Notes under the pieces: generated by a model
Database searches by the model: none
What the model was told of the DNA's origin: nothing
What the model saw: only the letters and a program-made list of their open reading frames with translations
NCBI GenBank assembly: GCA_910588045.1
Contig: CAJUPS010000038.1
Coordinates: 1 to 29,657 of the forward strand
Reading direction: 5' to 3'
DNA: 29,657 bases
Source of the DNA: an uncultured Oscillospiraceae bacterium
Lineage (GTDB): Bacteria; Bacillota; Clostridia; Oscillospirales; Oscillospiraceae
Position numbers and translations under genes: made by a program
Shown here: positions 5,914 to 14,032 of the stretch, piece by piece
Layout of the letters: every line of letters starts with the position of its first letter
How positions within the stretch are numbered: position 1 is the stretch's first letter

Positions 5914-7701
5914 TCATGCATTCCTAGCGGGCGCACCAAATTGCAGCGCCTCCGCCATAGCAGCGGCGTCCGGCATATCAAAGAGCGTTTCCCCATAATG
6001 CGCATGGCGGATGACGCCCGCGCCGTCCACGGCGAACCATGCCGGGAGTTGGTCCTGCATCCCCTCCGGCGGCGGGGCATCCTTCTGGGGACCGGAGAAC
6101 ATACTGACCGCCACGGGCAGGATGGACTGGAAATCGTCCCCCGCCAAATCGAACATGGTGTCCGCCGGGAACACGCTGAAGCGCTCGTAGAGCTTCCGCT
6201 CCGGATCGCAGATGATCTCAAAGGGATATTTGTTCTCTCCGCCCATGGCCTGGCGGACGCTCTCCGGTGTGGACTGTAGGACCACCTTCACCTGTCCGCC
6301 GACGGCGGTGACGGCATCGTACTCCGCTGCCAGGCGGCCCAGGGCCGCGCCGCAGATCGAGCAGCTGTAGTACCGATGGAATAGCAGAACGGTGGGCTTG
6401 CCTCCGCACTCCGAGGCAAAGTGCAGGCCGGAGGCAAAGGGCGTGTCGTAGGTGAAGTCCGGCATCTCCATCCCGGCCTCCAGCGTCAGGCGCTCCGGCC
6501 GCCCATTGGCCGCCCAGTCCGCCTGGAGCGCCTGCCAGGTCTTCAGCAGGCGGGCCATGGCGCTCTCCACCGCGCTGCGGGGCAGGGCCAGATTGAACCG
6601 CTCAAAGCCCCTCCCATCCCTGCCGAACATGGGCCCCTCATCCAAGAACAGCTTCGCCGACAGCATCAGCCGTTCCAAGTCCTTGTGGTGCAGTCCCAGC
6701 CCTCTGAAGTCCGCCCACAGCAGGTAGGTCCCCTCCAGGGGATAGCACCGCACCTGCGGGAAGTGCTCCGCCAGGAATGCCTCCACATATTTTGCGTTGC
6801 CGTCCACCACCCGGACCAGCTCCTCCAGCCAGGGCTCGCCCTTGTCGTAGGCCAGACGGCAGGCCTCGTAGCTGATGGCCACCTGGGACAGGGACATCCC
6901 CATCAGCTTGGCCAGCGCCAGCTTGCCCCGGACGGTCGGGTCCTCGATGAAGATGTTGGACAGCTGCATCCCCGCCAGGTTGAAGGTCTTGCTGGGGGCG
7001 GTGCAGTAGGCGCAGATCCGGGAAGCCTTGGGGGACACGGTGGGCAGCGCGGTGTGCCGGTATCCCGGCATGATGAGGTCGTTGTGGATCTCGTCGTCGA
7101 TGATGAACACGCCGTTGGCCGCGCAGATCTCCGCCAGACGGACAAGGTCCTCCCGGCTCCAGACCTTCCCCACCGGGTTGTGGGGATTGCAGAAAATCAG
7201 GACCTTGTTCCTGGGATCCCGCGCCTTGGCCTCCAGGTCGTCGAAGTCGATCTCGTAGGTGTCCTCCTTCCGGATCAGGGCGTTGTTGACCAGCTTGCGG
7301 CCCGTCAGCCTTGCCGCCAGGGAGAAGGGGTAGTAGACGGGCTGCTGGACAATGACCCCGTCGCCGGGCTCGGTCAGCACATTTACCAGCATGAGGATGG
7401 CGGGCACCACGCCGCTGGTTGTGACGATCCACTCCTGCTTCCCCCCATAGCCGTGGCGGCGCTCCTGCCAGCCCAGCACCGCGTCAAAATAGGCCTGAGT
7501 GGGGCCGGTGTAGCCCTGGATCACCGTGTCGATATAGGTTTTCAAGCCCTCCCGGATCTCCGGCGCGGTGAGGAACTCCATGTCCGCCGTGGACATGGGC
7601 AGTACGTCGGGGCCCACGTCGGGGTCGATCTTCCGCATCCCCGCCCATTTGTTGGAACCGCAGGTAGAGCGGTCAATGATCGTGGTAAAATCATAGCGCA
7701 T
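5914..7701 (-). CDS. PatB/MalY-type cystathionine beta-lyase fused to a CxxC redoxin-like domain
   Basis: Residues 1 to about 395 are a fold-type I PLP enzyme of the MalY/PatB family, which cleaves C-S bonds of cysteine conjugates or cystathionine into a thiol, pyruvate and ammonia. Seen: MSTADMEF near 36-43, NPHNPVG at 172-178, IIDDEIH at 200-206, the PLP lysine in APSKTF (K238) and the carboxylate-binding arginine region FNLALPR (369-375). After a short linker, residues about 410-590 resemble the AhpC/TSA-like (AhpC-TSA_2) peroxiredoxin family, with a YYSCSIC motif (C447, C450). PatB proteins usually end near 390 residues, so this is a true domain fusion in one uninterrupted frame. AAGGAG precedes the ATG. 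It is last in an operon with two membrane proteins and a dipeptidase. Substrate is inferred only. Confidence 0.88.
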   Translation of the reverse strand: MRYDFTTIIDRSTCGSNKWAGMRKIDPDVGPDVLPMSTADMEFLTAPEIREGLKTYIDTVIQGYTGPTQAYFDAVLGWQERRHGYGGKQEWIVTTSGVVPAILMLVNVLTEPGDGVIVQQPVYYPFSLAARLTGRKLVNNALIRKEDTYEIDFDDLEAKARDPRNKVLIFCNPHNPVGKVWSREDLVRLAEICAANGVFIIDDEIHNDLIMPGYRHTALPTVSPKASRICAYCTAPSKTFNLAGMQLSNIFIEDPTVRGKLALAKLMGMSLSQVAISYEACRLAYDKGEPWLEELVRVVDGNAKYVEAFLAEHFPQVRCYPLEGTYLLWADFRGLGLHHKDLERLMLSAKLFLDEGPMFGRDGRGFERFNLALPRSAVESAMARLLKTWQALQADWAANGRPERLTLEAGMEMPDFTYDTPFASGLHFASECGGKPTVLLFHRYYSCSICGAALGRLAAEYDAVTAVGGQVKVVLQSTPESVRQAMGGENKYPFEIICDPERKLYERFSVFPADTMFDLAGDDFQSILPVAVSMFSGPQKDAPPPEGMQDQLPAWFAVDGAGVIRHAHYGETLFDMPDAAAMAEALQFGAPARNA

Positions 7702-7737
7702 AACGGTTTCTCTCCTTTTCTTGTCCGAAAGGCTGCA

Positions 7738-7769
7738 AGCACCCCGTGGAACGTTTTCACCGGGGTGCT
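7738..7769 (-). other. Intercistronic stem-loop upstream of the C-S lyase gene
   Basis: AGCACCCCG (7738-7746) pairs with CGGGGTGCT (7761-7769) across a 14-base loop, between the small membrane protein gene and the lyase gene. On the - strand no T-run follows, so it is more likely an mRNA stability or partial-termination element than a full terminator. Confidence 0.5.
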
Positions 7770-7778
7770 GCGCCAGGT

Positions 7779-8342
7779 TTACTTCTTCTTTCCGATGAGG
7801 GTGGACACAATGCCCAGCATCATCACCAGCAGCGCGCCGTACACGGCGGGCATGGTGTAGTTGAAGGCCGCCTTGACCGCCTCCGGCAGGATCCGCAGCA
7901 GATAGTTTCCAAAGAGGATCACCACGAACAGGGCGGCCAGGTTCACCACCACGGAGGCCACCATGGCGAACACGCTGGCGGCGTCGCCCTTGGGGGTGCC
8001 GTTGCGTGCGTTGACCGCGTTCTGCGCCGCGATGGCGCAGGGGATGCGCATCCTGGTAATGTTGCCGGTGGTGAAGCAGATGTAGGCCCCGGCGATGCCG
8101 ATCATGGGGAAATACATCACGGGCTCCATCACCCAGGTCCAGAACTCGTGGGCGGCCAGTGCGCCGAAGATGGCCGCCACGGTGCTCCAGCCGGGGAAGC
8201 TGTCGTAGGCGATGAAAATATACAGCGCCGGGCAGAAGGTCAGCACCAGCACCGCCATCATGGTGGACGTACCAATCAGGTGCAGCTTTTTCGTATAGGC
8301 TCTCAGCTCCGCGTCAACGGATACCGTCGTTTTCTTTTCCAT
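7779..8342 (-). CDS. Small polytopic membrane protein, partner of DUF5058 protein
   Basis: The 187-residue protein starts with a short charged segment (MEKKTTVSVDAELRAYTKKL) and then shows four to five hydrophobic stretches, near residues 24-48, 53-66, 75-92, 122-146 and 160-182, ending in a basic GKKK tail. No catalytic or known transporter motif is recognised. It begins 12 bases after the DUF5058 gene with an AGGAGG ribosome binding site, so the two are almost certainly made together and may form a two-part membrane transporter. The function is unknown; the guess of peptide or amino-acid transport rests on the dipeptidase and lyase in the same operon. The charged segment near residues 95-118 (ITRMRIPCAIAAQNAVNARN) could be a cytoplasmic loop. 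Confidence 0.75.
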   Translation of the reverse strand: MEKKTTVSVDAELRAYTKKLHLIGTSTMMAVLVLTFCPALYIFIAYDSFPGWSTVAAIFGALAAHEFWTWVMEPVMYFPMIGIAGAYICFTTGNITRMRIPCAIAAQNAVNARNGTPKGDAASVFAMVASVVVNLAALFVVILFGNYLLRILPEAVKAAFNYTMPAVYGALLVMMLGIVSTLIGKKK

Positions 8343-8354
8343 CTCGCTCCTCCT

Positions 8355-9083
8355 TTACAGAATCATACCGAACAGGGGCCCGCAGGCCATGGCCACCAGG
8401 ACCGCGATGCCCATGGACCACGCCTTGAGCCACTCGAGCTTGCGCTCACTGGCGATCTTATTCAGCACAAACATGACCACCGCGCCTACGATCATCACCG
8501 CAAGGTAGTCCAGGCCCTGGGCAATCTGGGTGGCGGCCAGCACCAGGAAGAATACGGCGGGGAAAACCGTGCTGAAGAAAATGGCCAGCTTGGTGGGCTT
8601 CCCGTCCTCGCCGGAGGTAAAGATCCTCTGGAGGGGCTTGCCCAGCCCGCGGCTGATAATGGGGATCAGGATCAGATAGCCGCAGCTCATGAAGGCGCAG
8701 GCCAGCATGGCCGCTCCGAAGGCCGTGATCGTCAGCTCCTCCGCCCCCAGGGTCACCCCGGTGAGCAGCGCGCCCATATTGGCCGCCGTCATCTCGGTGG
8801 AGGCGCTGCCGATGATGCCGATCCGCATCAGGGTGGCGGGCGCACCCAGGAGACTGATCATCGACAGCGCCAGCACGAACACCGAAATTGCGGGCCCGAT
8901 GGCCGTCGCACCGCCGGTCTTCAGCGCCATCCTGATCTCTTCCTTGGTTAGGGTCCCCTCTTTCTCCACGCGGCGCTTGGTCAGGCGGTAGATCAGCACC
9001 GCCTGTACCACCACCACGGCGATGGTCAGCAGGGCGATTCCCCACATGACCGGCCCGTTGGCCACTTGCATGACTTCACTCAT
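8355..9083 (-). CDS. DUF5058-family integral membrane protein, predicted transporter subunit
   Basis: This 242-residue hydrophobic protein resembles, by recall, the DUF5058 family. Six to seven membrane-spanning segments are visible, near residues 10-31, 57-80, 101-118, 121-143, 167-190, 195-210 and 223-241, with a basic loop YRLTKRRVEKEG near 32-43. An acidic-polar stretch SASTEMTAANMGALLTG lies near 93-109 and could contribute to a substrate path. The ATG is preceded by GGGAGG. It lies 43 bases downstream of the dipeptidase gene and 12 bases upstream of the small membrane protein. No experimentally defined function is known to me. Import of the substrate used by the dipeptidase and C-S lyase is the most economical inference. 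Confidence 0.72.
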   Translation of the reverse strand: MSEVMQVANGPVMWGIALLTIAVVVVQAVLIYRLTKRRVEKEGTLTKEEIRMALKTGGATAIGPAISVFVLALSMISLLGAPATLMRIGIIGSASTEMTAANMGALLTGVTLGAEELTITAFGAAMLACAFMSCGYLILIPIISRGLGKPLQRIFTSGEDGKPTKLAIFFSTVFPAVFFLVLAATQIAQGLDYLAVMIVGAVVMFVLNKIASERKLEWLKAWSMGIAVLVAMACGPLFGMIL

Positions 9084-9126
9084 AGCGTTTTTCCTCCCAA
9101 CAATTTGTTCACAATCACACTTCCAT

Positions 9127-10095
9127 CTATGCCAACGCAGCCCGCAGGACCCGGTCCGCGTTTGACCACCACATCTGCTCCAGCTCGTCCTCCGACAGCC
9201 CGGCCCTGCTCAGTGCGTCCGCCAGGCGGGGCCAGTCCTGGGGACCGGCAATCTCAAGGTCCCCGTGGATGCCGTCGAAGTCGCTGCCCAGGGCCAGGAC
9301 CCCGCTGCCGCCCACCCGGCGGATGTGGAGGATCTGCCGTACCATGTCCTCCACCCGGCTGACCTCGCTGCCGTCCGCCAGGAACGCCGGTCCGATGTTC
9401 AGCCCCATGACGCCGCCCTTGTCCGCCAGGAGGCGGATCATGTCGTCCCGCATGTTCCTGGTATGGCCGCAGACCGCCCGGGCGTTGGAATGGCTTGCCA
9501 CGAAGGGCTTCCGGGCCAGCTCCGCCACCTGGAAGAACAGCCCGTCCGAGCCGTGGGACACGTCGATGACCATGCCCAGCCGCTCCATCTCGCTCACCAC
9601 CTGCCGACCGTAGTCCGTCAGGCCCCGCCCCATGGCCTCGGGGTCCCCGCTGTGGGGATGGCCGATGAAATTGGGGTGATTCCAAGTGAGCGTCACCAGC
9701 CGCACGCCCATATCGTAGTATTTCCGGACATTCTCCAGCCAGTTCCCCATCACGCCGCCGTCCTCAATGGTCAGCAGGACGCCGATTTTTCCGTCCTTCC
9801 CCGCCCGGTCCAGGTCCGCCGCCCGCAGGACGGGGAACAGCGCGTCCCCGTGCCGGGCCATCATGGCCTGATAGTTTTTGTACAGCTTCCGGAACATCAG
9901 GCCCGAGAGGGCCCCCCGGCAGAATTTCGGGAACATCCCTGTGGGAACAAAATCCGCGAAGCATTGCAGCGCCACGCCGCCCTGCCGCAGGCCCGCCAGT
10001 GTGACCATCGCTTTTCCGTTCCCGCCGTCCAGATCTCCGTTTTTTGCCAGCTTCATCAGCGTGTCGCAATGAAGATCATACGCCTTCCTCGCCAT
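9127..10095 (-). CDS. Membrane dipeptidase (renal dipeptidase family, peptidase M19)
   Basis: This 322-residue zinc hydrolase has the M19 signature residues: HCD near the N-terminus (H9, D11), the bridging glutamate in LTIEDGG (E111), DVSHGSD (H181) and SHSNARAV (H202). The family hydrolyses dipeptides, and the mammalian enzyme acts on Cys-Gly and its S-conjugates. No signal peptide is present, so it should act in the cytoplasm. I choose the ATG at 10095 because AGGAGG lies directly upstream; an earlier in-frame start at 10143 has none. It is the first structural gene of the operon, with its own promoter. In this context a Cys-Gly-type substrate is attractive because the last gene encodes a C-S lyase, but D-dipeptides or other substrates remain possible. 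Confidence 0.9.
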   Translation of the reverse strand: MARKAYDLHCDTLMKLAKNGDLDGGNGKAMVTLAGLRQGGVALQCFADFVPTGMFPKFCRGALSGLMFRKLYKNYQAMMARHGDALFPVLRAADLDRAGKDGKIGVLLTIEDGGVMGNWLENVRKYYDMGVRLVTLTWNHPNFIGHPHSGDPEAMGRGLTDYGRQVVSEMERLGMVIDVSHGSDGLFFQVAELARKPFVASHSNARAVCGHTRNMRDDMIRLLADKGGVMGLNIGPAFLADGSEVSRVEDMVRQILHIRRVGGSGVLALGSDFDGIHGDLEIAGPQDWPRLADALSRAGLSEDELEQMWWSNADRVLRAALA

Positions 10096-10153
10096 AACTC
10101 CTCCTTGATACACAACACCTGTTTTGTTTAGCAGCTTAACCATTTATGTATCT

Positions 10154-10181
10154 ATACTACCACGGCTCTCCGAATAGTCAA
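10154..10181 (-). promoter_or_regulatory. Promoter of the dipeptidase-lyase operon
   Basis: On the - strand TTGACT (10176-10181) and TAGTAT (10154-10159) are 16 bases apart, about 60 bases upstream of the chosen start. Just downstream (about 10145-10152) lies an ACATAAAT motif that is also found near the marR promoter, a possible operator. Confidence 0.68.
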
Positions 10182-10286
10182 GCTTTTTTGCGGCTCCGTT
10201 CACATTTTCGTAAAATATTGAAAATAATCTGTAAAAAGTTTGTGCAATATTACACCGCATCCAGGCCGCTCATTTCGTATCTGAAC

Positions 10287-10333
10287 AAAAAAGAGCTGAC
10301 AGGCAGCGGTGAAACCGCCGCAGCCTGTCAGCT
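10287..10333 (-). terminator. Intrinsic terminator of the marR-like gene
   Basis: On the - strand AGCTGACAGGC pairs with GCCTGTCAGCT (arms 10323-10333 and 10294-10304), with an inner GCGG/CCGC pairing, followed by CTTTTTTG. The stem overlaps the stop codon of the MarR-like gene, so it probably insulates the regulator transcript from the operon. Confidence 0.85.
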
Positions 10334-10798
10334 GCGCTTGGAATAAGCGTCCAGGACCTTATAGAACGCGTCGAGCTCCTCCGGGGTGCAGGAGCGCAGC
10401 AGATCGTTATGGGCCTGTAGGATGGCCGCATTGTCATAGAGCTTATGGGCCGTGCTCAGCCGCACGCCCTCGTCGGTGGGATAGAGGTGGAACACCTTGG
10501 CGTTGTCCCCGTCCCGGACCCGGTGGACCAGCCCCTTGGCCTCCAGCTTCTTCACATTTTGGGAGATGGCGCTCTTGGTGCGCCTCCACTTCTTTGCAAG
10601 ATCGCTGATCGTAATCCCGGGATGGTCCTCGATCAAGGTCAGGATGTGGACCTCCACCATGCTGACCAGCAGACCGGTCCCGTAGTCCCTTGGCTTGCCG
10701 ATATAGTCGGAGTAAGTCAGGATGAACTGGTAGAGCGTATCAATGCGGGAGCTCAGATGGGCGTATACCTTATCAATTTCCTCTTTGCTGCTGCTCAA
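10328..10798 (-). CDS. MarR-family transcriptional regulator
   Basis: The 156-residue protein has a MarR-type winged helix: the helix-turn-helix region ITISDLAKKWRRTKSAISQNVKKLEAKG (about 75-102) followed by the wing with HRVRDGDNAKVFHLYPTDEG. I choose the TTG at 10798 because GGGAGGTGA lies just upstream; a longer frame to 10858 lacks a good site and would start inside the promoter. MarR proteins usually repress nearby genes and release DNA on binding a small aromatic or thiol-reactive ligand. It lies immediately upstream of the dipeptidase operon in the same direction and is the likely local regulator, perhaps sensing the substrate or the released thiol. The ligand cannot be read from the sequence. 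Confidence 0.86.
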   Translation of the reverse strand: MSSSKEEIDKVYAHLSSRIDTLYQFILTYSDYIGKPRDYGTGLLVSMVEVHILTLIEDHPGITISDLAKKWRRTKSAISQNVKKLEAKGLVHRVRDGDNAKVFHLYPTDEGVRLSTAHKLYDNAAILQAHNDLLRSCTPEELDAFYKVLDAYSKRS

Positions 10799-10830
10799 GC
10801 CCTCACCTCCCCCGCTCTTTTTCTCAGGGT

Positions 10831-10859
10831 AACATAAATAGGGGGAATTTGCAAGCAAA
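10831..10859 (-). promoter_or_regulatory. Candidate marR promoter with a small palindrome
   Basis: On the - strand TTGCTT (10853-10858) and TATGTT (10831-10836) are 16 bases apart. The palindromic TTTGCAAGCAAA (10848-10859) overlaps the -35 region and ACATAAAT overlaps the -10 region; either could be an autoregulatory operator. No clear terminator separates this from the response regulator gene upstream, so read-through is possible. Confidence 0.4.
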
Positions 10860-10939
10860 ACCGGAGGAACTTCGGCTTGATACCAATCATCGAATATATT
10901 TGGCGCCTTCGGGTCGGATGCGGCAGTGCATATCCCCCC

Positions 10940-12469
10940 TCACTGCCTGTATTCTGTCGGAGATACGCCGGTATACTTCCGAAAGATTTTGGAAAAGTAG
11001 CCCTGACTGTTGTAGCCCGTGGCAAAAGCGATTTCCTTAACGCTCATCTTCCCCTCCGCAAGAAAGCTCTTTGCTTTTTCAATCCGATATTTGGTCAGGT
11101 ATTCGGTGAATGTCTCACCGGTCTGCCGTTTGAACAGCTTGCTGAGATAAAAAACCGAGAAGTTCAATTCGCTGGCAATCGTTTCCAGGGATAAATTTTC
11201 CATATATCGCTGGCTGACAATTTGTATGACCGCCGTAATCGTCTGGTTGGATTGGGCACTGTTATCCTGCTCCTTTATCTGGTTAGACATCTCAATAAAA
11301 ACCGCCGCCAGCATGTCGCACAGCATCTGGAGGTCCCGGCAGGCCATCACCTTTTCCGTCGGCAGCAGCGGGGTACTGGCTGCCAGCTCCGGAAAGCTGC
11401 CGTAAACAACGGCATACAGCCAGCGGGCGCGGTCCAGCATCTGAAATTCCGGTTCCCCACTCAGCTGCAAGCCGACAAAGAAGCGGCGCAGCTCCTCCTC
11501 CATCCTGCCGCAGTCACCTGCCCGCAGGTACTTACAGATCCGGGCCGCCGGATCGTTTATGTTGATGACCCGGCTGTCGCACGAGTCCGGCATCTCGTCA
11601 TGAAACACCATCCGCTCCCCGTGAGCCGCCGCGTAACGCACCGCAGTGACTCCCTGATCATAGGATTTCCGCAGGCCGTCGGCGCTGATAGCCATGTTTC
11701 CCACGCCCATATGGCAGCGGAGCTGTCGGCTGTGCAGCGCATCGGCAATGTACCGCATGGTATCCACCACTCGTCCGCGGAGCACCGGCTGTTCACTGAG
11801 CGCAACAAATACGCAAAGACCGTTGATGATCTCTCCGATACAGGTTGCCCCGATGCCCCGCATCTGCGATTTGACAACATGGAGAATGGTGCTCCCCTGG
11901 CCAAAGCCGCAGATCAGGAAAACATAACCGGCGTTTACCTCCATCTGCATGAAGTCGAAGATGACGCCGAGAGGCGTGTTGGAGCGCATGGAGGCAATGG
12001 AAAATACGCAGTCGCTCTCCAGCACCGGCCGGATGGCGTCCAGCTTCTCCTGATGAATTTTTTCCCTCTCCAGCTGGGTGCGGGAGTGCTCAATCTGCCG
12101 CATGACCTCCTCCATCACACGGCGCAGCCCCTCCGCGCTTACCGGCTTGACCAGGAAATCATATACGCCCAAACGCAGCGCTTCCTGGGCATAGGCGAAC
12201 TGGCTGTGGGCGGAGATGATAACGAATCGGGTCTTTCCGCAGATCTGCTGCATCTGCCGGATGGTCTCCAGGCCGTTGATCCCGGGCAGGTTAATGTCCA
12301 TCAAGACGATGTCCGGCGCACACTCCTTGGCAAGCTCGATGGCGGACACGCCGTTTCCCACAACCCGGACCTCCCGGATGCCGCGGCATCTGTAGCGCAA
12401 TACCATTGCCAGGGCATTTCCTTCGATCTCCTCATCCTCTACTACCATGATATAGTATTGCTTATTCAT
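10940..12469 (-). CDS. YesN-type response regulator with AraC-type DNA-binding domain
   Basis: The 509-residue protein has an N-terminal receiver domain (about 3-122) with acidic residues EDEE at 11-14, phosphoacceptor D58 in LMDIN and the conserved lysine in VKPV (K108). A middle region of about 270 residues carries no motif I can name. The last 100 residues form two AraC-type helix-turn-helix motifs, with LSLETIASELNFSVFYLSKL and VKEIAFATGYNSQGYFSKIF. The ATG at 12469 overlaps the TGA of the kinase gene (ATGA), so the pair is translationally coupled. It probably activates the sugar ABC operon and perhaps the divergent + strand genes in response to the cognate kinase. An earlier in-frame start (12517) would lie inside the kinase gene and lacks support. 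Confidence 0.9.
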   Translation of the reverse strand: MNKQYYIMVVEDEEIEGNALAMVLRYRCRGIREVRVVGNGVSAIELAKECAPDIVLMDINLPGINGLETIRQMQQICGKTRFVIISAHSQFAYAQEALRLGVYDFLVKPVSAEGLRRVMEEVMRQIEHSRTQLEREKIHQEKLDAIRPVLESDCVFSIASMRSNTPLGVIFDFMQMEVNAGYVFLICGFGQGSTILHVVKSQMRGIGATCIGEIINGLCVFVALSEQPVLRGRVVDTMRYIADALHSRQLRCHMGVGNMAISADGLRKSYDQGVTAVRYAAAHGERMVFHDEMPDSCDSRVININDPAARICKYLRAGDCGRMEEELRRFFVGLQLSGEPEFQMLDRARWLYAVVYGSFPELAASTPLLPTEKVMACRDLQMLCDMLAAVFIEMSNQIKEQDNSAQSNQTITAVIQIVSQRYMENLSLETIASELNFSVFYLSKLFKRQTGETFTEYLTKYRIEKAKSFLAEGKMSVKEIAFATGYNSQGYFSKIFRKYTGVSPTEYRQ

Positions 12470-13920
12470 TCTTGATTCTCCCCTACTGGAATGACGAGTG
12501 TGACAATCGTTCCGCAATTCTCCTCGCTGTCGATGTTGAATTGCAGGTCTGAACCAAAATACATCTGTAGGCGGCGGTAGACGTTACTTAGCCCGATGCT
12601 GCCGGAGGAACCCTGGATGCCCAGGCGCAGACTGCTCACCAGGGTTTCCAGCATATCCGGCGGAATACCGGCCCCGGTGTCCTCCACATGGATCGCGATC
12701 CGGTCCTGAACCCTGAGCACCCTGACGGAGATGGTGACGCAGCCGGTCACCGGACCGGCCCCATGGAGAATCGCATTCTCCACCAGCGGCTGCAGCACCA
12801 CGGCCGGAATGTGAATATTGGGTATGTCCGGCTCCACATCCAGGACGAATTGGATGTGGGCGGAGAACCGCCGCTGCTGGATGAACAGGTAGTTCTTCAA
12901 GGACTCGATTTCTTCATAGAGCGTGGACGTTTTGTCGGCCTTGTCCAAAGCGTAGCGGAGGAACTCCGAGAGTTTCTCCATCAACTCACTGGTGGAGACA
13001 TCGCCGCTGATGTAGGCGCTTTTGGAGATCATGCTCAAGGTGTTGAACAGAAAATGGGGGTTGATCTGTGCCTGGAGAGCGTGGAGCTCCACCTCTGTGA
13101 CCAGGCTCTTCATGGCCAGATTGTCATTCTCCTGCTTGAGAAGGGCATATTCCAGCCGCGCCTTCTCCTTCAGCGTATCCACATTTTCCTTCATCGACCG
13201 GACCATCTCGGAGAAGGATTCCGACAGGATGTCCAGCTCGGAAAGGCAGGTGTCCACGCGCTCCAGGACATACTCCCCCATCTTGAGCCGCCGGGTGTTC
13301 TCCACCATCGTGCAGATGGGTCCATAGATAATCTTGGTGTACAGCGTCCCTCCCAGAATCGCCAGCAGGAGGATGGCGGCCAGCAAAAACAGCTGCAAAT
13401 TGCGCTGGAACGTCCACTGCCACGAAACGGCGTCGGTCATCTCCCGCATATAGCCGGACAGATAGCCGTAGTAGGCATCGGCCGTGCGGGTAATCAGATT
13501 TTTCCGGTAATACAGCTGATTGTACGTTTCGTAGGCGCTGGCCCTTCCCTCCTCAAAAGCGGTCAGGGGGGCGCAATAGTAGTCCAGCATATTCTCCAAC
13601 CGCCCAATCCTCCACCGCGTCCGTTCGTCGACCGTCTCCGCGATGGAGGCAAGGTTGCCGTGCGCCGCCTCGAGCATGTCCTCAAACGCCTGGTAATTGC
13701 CCGGGATGCGCTCATACAGATACTCCCGGACATGGTAGTCCATTTCGGTAACATTGGCGTAAAACTCGGTCAGATCCTGAATGCAGTCAAAAAACTGGCG
13801 GGAGCTGCTCAGATTATGGGAGACGAGATGGTTTGAGACAAGCACCACCAACGCGCACAAGCTGCCCATTATGGCAATATAGCCCATCAAATAGGCACGG
13901 ATTCCGGCTTTTTTCTGCAT
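12466..13920 (-). CDS. YesM-type membrane sensor histidine kinase
   Basis: The 484-residue protein has two membrane segments (about 9-31 and 175-197) bracketing an extracytoplasmic helical sensor domain of about 140 residues. A HAMP-like linker and coiled coil follow (about 198-275). The His_kinase domain shows ALQAQINPHFLFNTLSM with phosphoacceptor H289, and the HATPase domain shows NAILHGAG and VEDTGAGIPPDM. GGTGGAGGG precedes the ATG. It lies downstream of the sugar-binding lipoprotein gene and overlaps the response regulator gene by 4 bases. YesM/YesN-type pairs typically regulate carbohydrate uptake, and the binding protein could present the ligand to the sensor domain; that interaction is inferred. 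Confidence 0.92.
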   Translation of the reverse strand: MQKKAGIRAYLMGYIAIMGSLCALVVLVSNHLVSHNLSSSRQFFDCIQDLTEFYANVTEMDYHVREYLYERIPGNYQAFEDMLEAAHGNLASIAETVDERTRWRIGRLENMLDYYCAPLTAFEEGRASAYETYNQLYYRKNLITRTADAYYGYLSGYMREMTDAVSWQWTFQRNLQLFLLAAILLLAILGGTLYTKIIYGPICTMVENTRRLKMGEYVLERVDTCLSELDILSESFSEMVRSMKENVDTLKEKARLEYALLKQENDNLAMKSLVTEVELHALQAQINPHFLFNTLSMISKSAYISGDVSTSELMEKLSEFLRYALDKADKTSTLYEEIESLKNYLFIQQRRFSAHIQFVLDVEPDIPNIHIPAVVLQPLVENAILHGAGPVTGCVTISVRVLRVQDRIAIHVEDTGAGIPPDMLETLVSSLRLGIQGSSGSIGLSNVYRRLQMYFGSDLQFNIDSEENCGTIVTLVIPVGENQE

Positions 13921-13944
13921 CCCTCCACCACCTTTTCAAAACGG

Positions 13945-13981
13945 GTGATTGCCCGCACAGAAAACCAGCGCGGGCAATCAC
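13945..13981 (-). other. Stem-loop between binding protein and kinase genes
   Basis: GTGATTGCCCGC (13945-13956) and GCGGGCAATCAC (13970-13981) are a perfect 12-bp inverted repeat with a 13-base loop. On the - strand it is followed by CACCCGTTTTG rather than a true U-run, which suggests partial termination or 3' end protection. This would keep binding protein levels above those of the kinase. Confidence 0.65.
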
Positions 13982-14032
13982 GTCGCGGGGCCGCCACATC
14001 CAAGAACCGTCCAGCCCCTCCATTATAGCAAA

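Noticed and set aside
6421..7860. Long open frame of 479 codons on the + strand opposite the C-S lyase gene
   Set aside because: Antisense shadow of a GC-rich gene: composition is Gly/Arg/Gln/His-rich, no domain is recognisable, and the opposite strand carries clear PLP-enzyme motifs.
7746..8951. 401-codon + strand frame rich in His, Gly and Gln
   Set aside because: Lies antisense to two membrane protein genes; the composition is what reverse-complemented hydrophobic codons produce, and no family motif is present.
10096..10143. N-terminal 16-residue extension of the dipeptidase
   Set aside because: The start at 10143 has no ribosome binding site, whereas the internal ATG at 10095 has AGGAGG at proper spacing.
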